A stretch of DNA of 64,000 nucleotides. It comes from Deltaproteobacteria bacterium. GTDB lineage: Bacteria; Desulfobacterota; Desulfuromonadia; Geobacterales; Pseudopelobacteraceae. The position numbers and the translations under genes are program-made. Where the stretch lies: assembly GCA_021781535.1 (NCBI GenBank), contig JAJXWO010000012.1, positions 1-64,000 of the forward strand, in the 5' to 3' direction. Under the pieces are notes generated by a model. It was not told the origin of the DNA. It saw only the letters and a program-made list of their open reading frames with translations, and made no database searches. Within the stretch, counting starts at the first letter, position 1. The number at the start of each line of letters is the position of its first letter. Below, piece by piece: positions 40,000 through 48,500 of the stretch.

Positions 40000-40650
40000 T
40001 CAGAAGGAGGAGGTCAAGCCTTCACGCAGGGCATATTTAGTAAGAGACGCTACACTACTGAGATTAAGTTTCTTCATAATGTTGTGGCGATGGACTTCGA
40101 TGGTTTTAGTGCTTACGCCATAATGATGAGCTATCTCTTTTGAGTTCTGGCCGTCGGCAATCATCTGGATGATTTCACGCTCGCGGGTCGTCAGTAATTC
40201 AAATGTCAACGGCAACTTGTCCGGTATTCTTTGGATATAGTCTTTAACGATCATTTCCGTTATTCGAGGGCCAAGATAGGTCTCATTATCGACCACCGTG
40301 TGGATGGCCGTTACAAGTTCGGCAAATACAGATTCCTTCAAGACATATCCCATGGCGCCTGAACCGAGTGCCTCAACGACGAATCTTCTGTCCGATTCCA
40401 TGGAAAGGACCAGCACTTTCGTGTCCGGAAGTTCAGCAACTATCCTGCGAGTCGCCTCGATGCCGTTCATGCTTGGCATGCTGATATCCATGATAACGAC
40501 ATCAGGCCGCAGCTCAAGAGCAATGCGTACCGCTTCGGAACCATTCCCAGCCTCGCCGGCAACAGTCATGTCCGGTTCCTTATCCAGCAGGCTTTTTAAG
40601 CCTTCACGAAAAATGGCATGGTCGTCAACGACAAGAATATTCAAGCTCAT
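40000..40650 (-). CDS. NarL/FixJ-family response regulator
   Basis: A 216-residue regulator with a receiver domain (VVDDHAIFREGLKSLL; phospho-acceptor Asp55 in VVIMDISMPSMNG; Lys in YVLKE) and a C-terminal LuxR-type helix-turn-helix (LLTTREREIIQMIADGQNSK, VSTKTIEVHRHNIMKKL). It is paired with the histidine kinase gene 26 bp upstream, which is presumably its partner. Target genes are unknown; the pilus operon lies immediately upstream of the pair on the same strand. Confidence 0.95.
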   Translation of the reverse strand: MSLNILVVDDHAIFREGLKSLLDKEPDMTVAGEAGNGSEAVRIALELRPDVVIMDISMPSMNGIEATRRIVAELPDTKVLVLSMESDRRFVVEALGSGAMGYVLKESVFAELVTAIHTVVDNETYLGPRITEMIVKDYIQRIPDKLPLTFELLTTREREIIQMIADGQNSKEIAHHYGVSTKTIEVHRHNIMKKLNLSSVASLTKYALREGLTSSF

Positions 40651-40676
40651 GCGTACCTCTCCTGACTTCTATAATT

Positions 40677-42617
40677 TCATGCGCTTATATCGGGCGTAAA
40701 TGGCATCGTTATGAAAACCCTTGTGCCGCGACCCGGTACCGAATCAATGTGCATGTGACCGCCATGATACTTGATCTTCTGCTGTATATTAAAGAAGCCG
40801 AAGCTGTTTGAATGCACTGCATGATCATGGGGCAAAGAGAAACCGATCCCATCGTCTTCGACAATGACAACAAGCGTGCCGGGATTCACGTCGAGAGTGA
40901 TGCATATGTTCCTGGCCGAGGCATGCTTAACGACATTCAGCAGCAGCTCACGCACTGACTGGAATAAGGTAACACTTATACCATATTCCAGTGCAAGCGG
41001 GGCATCATCGTGGCGGACTCTTACCCGGATGCCATGTTGTTGTTCAAATTCCTGTCCGAGCCATCTCAGCGCTGCTTCAAGCCCGGCATTGGCAAGGATT
41101 GGTGGACGGAGCTGAAAAGTCAGTGATCTGATGTCTTGAATGGATTTGTTTATGAATTCTTTTATCTCCTCAAAATCTTCCTCACTATCTGTGCCAGGGA
41201 AACGGGCCTGCAGTTGGTCAATTTTCAACTTGCCCAGCAGAAGATTCGGGCCGACCTGATCATGGAGTTCGCTTGCAATCCGGTTCCGCTCGCGTTCTTC
41301 CGCAAGAGATACTTCGATCGCCATGCTGTTCACCTTGTTATGATACTCAATCAGTTTTTGTTCCATAGCCTTGTAAGCGGAAACATCATGCATGAAGCAT
41401 TGAATGGTCCCATCCGGCAAGTTCTTTGAAGTGAGCTCGACAAAATTGTGCTCTCCGTCCTTGCATACAAGGATTTGCTCAACACCTTGGGTGCCATTAT
41501 CCAGCAGTAATTTCTCAAACGGTGGCTCCATTGTCTCATGCATCTCAAACAGTTCACCAAAACGCATCCCCTGCAATTCCTCCCGGGAATATCCTGTCAT
41601 TTGACATACTCTGGAGTTGACTTTGAGTATCGATCCGCTGCTGCTGATGCTAAAAAAACCGTCAACTGCCAGCTCAATGAATGAATGGAGTTGATCCTTG
41701 ATCTCCTGCTCGTTCCGGTTGACTATGGTCAGTTTATTGCGCAGCGGCAGGAAAATGGAGACGACAGCAAAGCACATTAGGACGTACAGCAGAATCATAA
41801 TCCATGTTGTCTGCTGGGCTTCGTGATAGATAGTGCGCGGCTTTTCCAGCCTGACAAGGCCTGCAACCTTCCCATAAATATCAGATAGTTGTGCATATCC
41901 AGTAATGCAATTATTCTGGCCGGGTCGAATCAAAACCATATCGTGATTCGTAAAGTGCGGCAAGTGATCCATAAAATCCGGATTGTTACTATTTGAAACA
42001 TAATTGAGTGCTTCGATTCTGTAATTGAGCAGAGTACTGATGTGTGACATCACGGACGGGTCAAGAAATCGCCCGATTATCAGCATTCCACGCGGGGGCC
42101 CCTTGTCTTCGGATGTCAATATCGGGCGGGCAACAACCATCAGCAAGCCCTCTGGAAGGGAAAGAAGTCCACGGAACCCTTCTTTCCGAGAGACATTTTT
42201 CAGCAGGAGATTCCAGGATTTGAAATGGGCACTGAGAGAAGGCGGGACGACGGAATGTACATTCTGCTGGTAGTCATGGGCAGTGGCGAAAACCATCTTG
42301 CCATCATTTGCCACCAGACAGAATATGTTCAGGCGGAGTTTTGAGTAAAATGATTCGCCGAGACTGCTCGATATGAACTTCGGATTGCCGTCCTGCATGA
42401 AGGCATAGGTATCATCCCACCCGGCATAATCACCGGCCGTGATGTACAGTTGTTGCACCTCTTCATCGATGATATTGCGTGCCTGCAGGGTGTCTTGACT
42501 GACCTCCCCTTGCTCGATCTGGGAAAAGTTGTGAAGCGAGTTTATCGGGGAGATAAAAAGGAGGATGCCAACAAAGATGGCAAAGAAAAACGCAAAAAGT
42601 TGAAGGTATTTACTCAC
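40677..42617 (-). CDS. CHASE4/PAS sensor histidine kinase, NarX-like
   Basis: A 646-residue membrane kinase. After an N-terminal membrane segment (about 5-25) lies a periplasmic CHASE4-type sensor (ITAGDYAGWDDTYAFMQDGN) to about residue 275, then a second membrane segment (WIMILLYVLMCFAVVSIFL), a PAS domain (AVDGFFSISSSGSILKVNS), a HisKA_3 dimerisation helix with ERNRIASELHDQVGPNLLLG (phospho-His) and a HATPase_c (FQSVRELLLNVVKHA, VEDDGIGFSL). This layout is that of NarX/DegS-like kinases pairing with NarL regulators. The start is GTG. The signal sensed is unknown. Confidence 0.94.
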   Translation of the reverse strand: MSKYLQLFAFFFAIFVGILLFISPINSLHNFSQIEQGEVSQDTLQARNIIDEEVQQLYITAGDYAGWDDTYAFMQDGNPKFISSSLGESFYSKLRLNIFCLVANDGKMVFATAHDYQQNVHSVVPPSLSAHFKSWNLLLKNVSRKEGFRGLLSLPEGLLMVVARPILTSEDKGPPRGMLIIGRFLDPSVMSHISTLLNYRIEALNYVSNSNNPDFMDHLPHFTNHDMVLIRPGQNNCITGYAQLSDIYGKVAGLVRLEKPRTIYHEAQQTTWIMILLYVLMCFAVVSIFLPLRNKLTIVNRNEQEIKDQLHSFIELAVDGFFSISSSGSILKVNSRVCQMTGYSREELQGMRFGELFEMHETMEPPFEKLLLDNGTQGVEQILVCKDGEHNFVELTSKNLPDGTIQCFMHDVSAYKAMEQKLIEYHNKVNSMAIEVSLAEERERNRIASELHDQVGPNLLLGKLKIDQLQARFPGTDSEEDFEEIKEFINKSIQDIRSLTFQLRPPILANAGLEAALRWLGQEFEQQHGIRVRVRHDDAPLALEYGISVTLFQSVRELLLNVVKHASARNICITLDVNPGTLVVIVEDDGIGFSLPHDHAVHSNSFGFFNIQQKIKYHGGHMHIDSVPGRGTRVFITMPFTPDISA

Positions 42618-42706
42618 CGTTAGAAAACCGATCCGGTCGATTCATACTTTGATTGCCGGCTACTTCCTGAGGTGAGTCAATGATGGCCATTAATGCAGTA
42701 CACATT

Positions 42707-43339
42707 TCAATATGCGTAGAGCACCGACAAATTTGCCTTTTCCGACGGGTTTGAGACCTTCTCGCTCGACACCTCTATACGATACAAATATGGTGCCCCT
42801 ACATCCCCGGGAGGCGCTCCGGTTGTCGATTGCCCTTCGAGATTTCTGCCACTCATATCGGTGGAACCGGGCGTTGTGGACACGATCTTTGTGTACACTT
42901 TGTATCCAGATGGTGCATTAGGAAGCTGAGACTGAAGTGTAAATGTCAGATCTGGCGTGTCTTTGGCATTAATATTCGAGCTGGCTGTTCCACACGCGGT
43001 ACCCCAATCTTTGCTGGTCAGTTTTGCTTTGAGGCAATCATCCGTTACCCCAGCGGTGGCATCCAGAAGGCCCGGCATGCTGGAAGTTAATCTATCAATA
43101 AAGGATGTTGCATTCGGGTCCACGGCAAAACTAAGCAGGTATGGCAGCGCATCCATGGTTACAATATCCACTCCGCCTGTCGCGGCATCAAGGGAGTTTT
43201 TATAGCGTTTCTGCGCCCCGGACATCTGGGTGCTTTGCAGCACCATATAGAGCATCACCATCGAAATAGTGAGGGTAAGCAGGGTAAGCATGAGAGATGT
43301 TACCAATGCTATCCCTCTATCATTATTGAGAAGTTTCAC
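42707..43339 (-). CDS. pilX: PilX-like minor pilin
   Basis: A 210-residue PilX-N-type protein. The short leader ends NNDRG, followed by a hydrophobic helix (IALVTSLMLTLLTLTISMVM) and STQMSGAQKRYKNSLDAATG, characteristic of PilX. The usual Glu5 of pilins is replaced by Thr. Minor pilins of this type prime assembly of the pilus tip with PilV, PilW, FimU and PilY1. It starts with GTG and is the last gene of the operon, 13 bp after pilW. Confidence 0.82.
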   Translation of the reverse strand: MKLLNNDRGIALVTSLMLTLLTLTISMVMLYMVLQSTQMSGAQKRYKNSLDAATGGVDIVTMDALPYLLSFAVDPNATSFIDRLTSSMPGLLDATAGVTDDCLKAKLTSKDWGTACGTASSNINAKDTPDLTFTLQSQLPNAPSGYKVYTKIVSTTPGSTDMSGRNLEGQSTTGAPPGDVGAPYLYRIEVSSEKVSNPSEKANLSVLYAY

Positions 43340-43351
43340 AACTCACCACCC

Positions 43352-44587
43352 TTACTGAGAAATGTTACCGGTAAGATTACTCGGACGGGCAACTATCTGG
43401 TACACCCGCCATCGGTAGTTTTGCCAATCAGGAATACCGCTGGTTGCAAAGTTATACGTGCTCCCGGTACCGTCCCCGGGTCCGACACTAATTGTCGTAT
43501 TGGGATAGGTATAATTTCTGTCCCGCCCACCATCATGGGTCAAAATATATACTTTGACCGCTTTCACCTGTTCGCGTACCTCTTGGGGAGTTAAGGGGCG
43601 TACCACATCAGGTGGTTGAGTATTTAGAACGTCGGAATTTGTCGGTATATTACTGCCGGCTGTCCTCAATTCGTACACCACCTGCATGTCAAGCACACAT
43701 TCAAGCAGTGGGAATTCCTGATACGCACCAGTATCCTGGCGCACAACTCCTTTGAACAAGACCCCGGTTGACGGGTTACAGCGTTGTGGGAGTTTCAGAT
43801 AACCGTTTTCACTTGCTGCGGGACGACGTACATAAAAATCGGCGCGATTGAACGGCATCCTGAGGTCGGTGCTGCCATCTACACCATAAATAATATAGGC
43901 ATCCGATTTTTTCTCTGCATCATTGTATACTGGCGGTTTGCCGATGGTAGAGTAATTGTTGAATGGCGCTGTCCAGGAACCGGATGTACTATTTACAACG
44001 AGCTGGTTAGTCGGCTTCAGGTTCGCAATTGGATTAATCAGCACAACCCTGTCCGTGTCCGCAAGATTGTCTGCAGACCAGCGGTGTTTGTCGGGGTTAG
44101 GGTTAGTGTCGGGACGCACGGCTGATTCAATATACGTCCACCGTTTTGACGCCGTATTGGTAGCAACAGTTTGGCCACGCACCGTCATCACGTCGGAGCC
44201 ATTGAAAACAACCGCCTGATCTGTAGAGACAATATTATTCGTACTCATGATGGCTCGTGGTACATTATTCTGTGTGGGATCAGACGCATAGGTTCTGTCG
44301 TTATCGTTCAACGCGGTTCCTTGAACTGCAGTGGCCTCACTGTAGGTGATTGGCTGTGAAAATGACCAGGGTAAACCATAACCGGCTGCTTCAACGTCAA
44401 CCCGCATCAACTCAAGCCCCACAATGCCGGCAATATTCGATTCCGCAGTTTTGGTAAGAGAAAGAGCTTGAGTAACGATACGATTAAAAGCTGAGCCGGT
44501 AATGCCGATCACAATGACAAAGATCGCCATAACAATAACCATTTCAACCAGTGTAAAACCCTTGTTGGAGCGTACATTTCCAAACAT
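43352..44587 (-). CDS. pilW: PilW-like minor pilin
   Basis: A 411-residue minor pilin. The prepilin site is NKG/FTLVEMVIVMAIFVIVIGIT with Glu5, and the segment ELMRVDVEAAGYGLPW is typical of PilW. The rest is a large beta-rich globular domain. The open frame begins at a TTG (44605) overlapping the pilV stop, but the ATG at 44587 has GAGG nine bases upstream and gives a normal leader (MFGNVRSNKG). It is a predicted component of the tip complex. Operon position: after pilV, before pilX. Confidence 0.85.
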   Translation of the reverse strand: MFGNVRSNKGFTLVEMVIVMAIFVIVIGITGSAFNRIVTQALSLTKTAESNIAGIVGLELMRVDVEAAGYGLPWSFSQPITYSEATAVQGTALNDNDRTYASDPTQNNVPRAIMSTNNIVSTDQAVVFNGSDVMTVRGQTVATNTASKRWTYIESAVRPDTNPNPDKHRWSADNLADTDRVVLINPIANLKPTNQLVVNSTSGSWTAPFNNYSTIGKPPVYNDAEKKSDAYIIYGVDGSTDLRMPFNRADFYVRRPAASENGYLKLPQRCNPSTGVLFKGVVRQDTGAYQEFPLLECVLDMQVVYELRTAGSNIPTNSDVLNTQPPDVVRPLTPQEVREQVKAVKVYILTHDGGRDRNYTYPNTTISVGPGDGTGSTYNFATSGIPDWQNYRWRVYQIVARPSNLTGNISQ

Positions 44588-44601
44588 TGCCATTGTCCTC
44601 G

Positions 44602-45024
44602 TCAATTCCCGGTTGAAAGTTCGGTACTCCCAATAGCGGAAGCGGTTTGGTGTTCATACGGTTTGCCGCGATAATTCCACCAGACACGGATTGAGACCTG
44701 TTTTGTCTTGGAGTCTGTAGTTGCCAAGTCATTTATCTGTCTCTGAACGGAGATATTCTTGAAAACCGCACCGCTGGCTACTGACACAAAACCACTGGTG
44801 TTACCGGTGATATTATTGAATGTCCGGCCCTTAAGATCGTTCAGCTCTTGTTCAGCAACAGCAACGCCCTTCTGCCGCAACTGGTTTTCAAGGTTTTTAT
44901 CCAGGGCGAGATTTATGGCCTGGAACATGCCGAGCAGACCCACCATAAGAATAATTATGGAGACCATAACCTCAATAAGCGTAAAACCACGCCGGTTCAG
45001 ATCCTGCCTATTTTTGCGTAACAT
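44602..45024 (-). CDS. pilV: PilV-like minor pilin
   Basis: A 140-residue minor pilin with prepilin site RRG/FTLIEVMVSIIILMVGLLGM (Glu5) followed by QAINLALDKNLENQLRQKGVAVAEQELNDLK split by a helix typical of PilV. The start is uncertain: ATG at 45024 is used, with GTG codons further upstream at 45042. Either start overlaps the fimU end. It should act with FimU, PilW, PilX and PilY1 in pilus tip initiation. Confidence 0.85.
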   Translation of the reverse strand: MLRKNRQDLNRRGFTLIEVMVSIIILMVGLLGMFQAINLALDKNLENQLRQKGVAVAEQELNDLKGRTFNNITGNTSGFVSVASGAVFKNISVQRQINDLATTDSKTKQVSIRVWWNYRGKPYEHQTASAIGSTELSTGN

Positions 45025-45511
45025 TGGTCTGTGCACAGGCACTCCCCCGATTGGTAACCTTACCCATGCTGGTAAGGGCTGGTGTAATAATCAAGGCATC
45101 GTATGCCGCATCCTCGGTTGTCGTAAAACAGATAACCTGGACATTCGAATCAACCATGATCCCTCTGGTGTCAAAATCGATGTTCGTGCTTGGCGCCGGT
45201 ACGTCGGCAGTATTCCGGGTAAAAGAGAGCGGAAGGGTTTTAGTACTCACTTTTGTACCAAGCACATCTCCCTCACTTGAAAAGCTTCGGAAGACAACCT
45301 GTTGTGCTCCGAATTCTATACGTTGCACCCTCTTGGTAAACGCTGCTCTCATCCGTGCATCCTGCACATCACTGTAAAGCTCCTTGGTATACCGTTCAAC
45401 CATGGACTTACGCTGCCAGGCACCGAAATTAATAGTCGCCAGGGCCAGCAGGATGGACATCAGTCCGATTACGATAATCAGTTCCATGAGAGTGAAGCCA
45501 TCCCTGTTCAT
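45008..45511 (-). CDS. fimU: FimU/GspH-type minor pilin
   Basis: A 167-residue minor pilin with a very short leader MNRDG/FTLMELIIVIGLMSILLALA (Glu5), then QRKSMVERYTKELYSDVQDAR and a beta domain, as in FimU and GspH. GGAGAG from the end of pilY1 serves as its ribosome site; the start is 2 bp after the pilY1 stop. FimU links the tip complex to the major pilus in Pseudomonas, which suggests the same role here. Confidence 0.87.
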   Translation of the reverse strand: MNRDGFTLMELIIVIGLMSILLALATINFGAWQRKSMVERYTKELYSDVQDARMRAAFTKRVQRIEFGAQQVVFRSFSSEGDVLGTKVSTKTLPLSFTRNTADVPAPSTNIDFDTRGIMVDSNVQVICFTTTEDAAYDALIITPALTSMGKVTNRGSACAQTNVTQK

Positions 45512-45513
45512 CG

Positions 45514-48500
45514 TTATCTCTCCATGATGTGAAGAATCTTGCGAACCGGCTGGGAAGCATTTTGCAGGCTGCCACCGCGGCTACCGGCAAGTCCATGACC
45601 GGAAAGGCTTGCCTTCATACGACGATCTCCATGGGTCTGCTGGGTATCGTCGCCATTTGCCTTGAATGCTGATGCCAGGTCTACCGTTACAAACTCGCCC
45701 CCAGACAACTGAACCAGCAGTTTTCCTTTCATGGTGGAACCTGGAGGCGTGCCGCCGCTTAAATAGTCAACAGCCCAGACCAGTGTATTCCCACCGTAAC
45801 CACAAATATCATCAGTCGGCAAGAAGCTGGTAAAGAAGACGACACCGTTAAATGCGGCAGTCGTGTTCGTAATCACTCGTTCTGCTTTGTAGGATGATGT
45901 GACCATTTGTGCTCCGAGGGCATAGTCGCCCGGGGGGTCAAGCGCAATGTACCACCCTTTTTTGCCGGACGGGAGCGTTGAGACAACTGTTGTTGACTGG
46001 TTCTGAAGATCTGTTAGTCCAAGCGCAGCCGGCGCTGTCGCTCCGCACCCCTGCTTGGTCCAGACATTGTTTATTTTTTTATATCCGGCGTTCATCGTAT
46101 TTGCCGTACCGTTGTAACAGGTATCCGTGATACCCATCAGATACCTCTGGCTATCGGGGTCATCTGTCCCACTGTTATTCTTGTAGAAATAGCGCCCAGT
46201 CCCAAAAAACACCCACGATTTGCCATTTTTTCGATCTTGAAGTTTTGTAGGTGAAGATGTTACCGGCCCGATCCCGTCGATCATCGTGCTCAACGACCAG
46301 TTGGCAGGATCAAGACTGTCGTTTGTCAGCAACCTCAGTACGCCGCCATCGGTCCACTCAACCGGGCTGGTTCCTGATTTCGGCTTGGTATATCCAATAT
46401 AAACCGCATCATCACTGTAGTAGCTTGAGGATGATGAGTTCCACCTGTCGACGTCAATGACACTATCGGTCAGGTCGCTGGCAAAGGCATTTGCAATTCC
46501 GGAGGAGAGCACCCAGTAATTTGTACCCTTCACCCACCCGTTGCTCATATCCGGATGAATATCGACGACATAAATTTTCAGTTCATTATCCGAGCGCCCC
46601 ATGAACTGATGCGATGCAGTATCAATCGGCCCGGAAGGCCCGGTGGCAAATACGGCAAACCAGCGGCCGTTTTTGGTTGTGTCCGCATCCCCAATAGTTG
46701 CTGATGCAGGAGATTTGGTGTTGATGCGAACAATCGCCGGACCGGATGTGGTATAGCCAAGCCCCTTGTCAGCATCCGGCAAAACAGCATCGGAAAACTC
46801 CCACATGAACGCGGGGGTTTTGGGATCAGTTACATCAAGGGCAAAAAACGATGACAGACCGGAACCTGGAATTGGTGACTTTACACAATCGAGCCTTGTC
46901 TCCTGTGCCGAGCTTGTCGGCGTGGTACCGTCATCTTTGTTGCAGTAGCCACTATAGTCGCGGCTTGCGCCGCCAAACCCCATACCGCCGATAAGCACGG
47001 TACGCCAGCTGGTTTCATCAGCGTTCAACGTCTTGGTGGCAGCATCTGAATACGTGGTTTTCTTGGCGCATTTCCAGTATTCCGCCTGGGTACAGGCCGG
47101 ATCAGGATCACTTGCGGTTTTGTTAATGCTCACGTCCAATAGGGCAACCGTGTTGTTAACATAAAAGAGATGATTGTACGCGGGATCAGGCAAGTATTTC
47201 AGATACGGCAGCGCATTTTGAGGGATAAATGCCCATTCTTCGTCACCAAGGTTCAACGTGTTATCCAGGTTATTAATCTTTGCGATCCTGTTCGGAACGG
47301 CCGAATCATATTGTGTCTTGGCCACCTGCCCGACCCTGAACGCATGCAACATGCCATCATTGGCTCCGGCATAAACCATGTTTTTTATTGAGTAATCCGC
47401 TGATCCATAAAACAGGGAGTAACTGTTATCCTTATAAGAACTGTCATATGCCTGCAGCTGCTTGGATGTCTGCGCCTGCGGCGTTGATGAGACGATATCG
47501 CCCAGTTTCCAGGTTTTATCAGCAATGGTTGTGTTTAATGGAGCCGCGGCTGTTGTAGGATACGTTATGGTTACGGTTCTGCTTCTATACAGCGGGTCGT
47601 TCAAGTAATCGACACCACGGATGTAATTTATGATCTTGTTGCCTGTAGTAAGACCATCAACGTTGAGCAGATTGTTCGCGGATGTGGCGGCGCTCGGAAT
47701 GTTTGCTTTGGCATAATCCAGAGAGACGATGCTTGCTCCATGCGCGGTGTCAAACAGGGTCAACCCGCTTGTGACGCCTGATGCGAGCGGCACGGTATTG
47801 CTGAGATAGCCACTGTTGTAACTGCCCAGTGTCGTGAAGATGGTACGGGTCGATGGATCACGGTAGTGCAGCAGCGCTCCGGCCTTCCAGAGGGCATGAA
47901 TATTATCGGGGCTGCCGGTGCCTACCGGCGTGAAGATGCCGGTGCCTGACGTATCGCGGAACCAGTTGGCAACGGTCTGGTTTTTGGTGGTGTCGTAGTC
48001 AACTGTCACCTTGTAATCTTGTTTAAGATCGAGCTGTTTGTCGTTATTGGTATCTTCGCGGATGGAACTGGTGCCTAAATACGGGTCGAGATAATACCAC
48101 ATATTTTGCAGTTCCCCTATCCAGTACAGATCGCGATCACCCACGCTTTTCTTTGGATAAAATACCGCCTGGAACAGGTTTGCACCGCTTTCGCCTCTGT
48201 TATTGACAATGGATGCCGAAGTGCCTGAGGACACTTTTGAGAGAATGTCGTTAAAAGCTTCAAGCAGTTTTGCCTGCAACACATCGCCATTATTTGCCAT
48301 ATAAAAGGTATCGGGCAAACCATCGCCATTTGAATCCCATTTTGCTGTTGAATCCGGCAAACTGCTTGATGACATGGCCGAGTCCTCGAACCCGCCATAT
48401 TTTGAGGTAAGTTTCAGAAGATCCTGGGCATTTGTACTGTCATCAAATGCAAGCACGGTATAAATGGTTATGTTCTGCATGCCGGGGAGATTGTTTTTTC

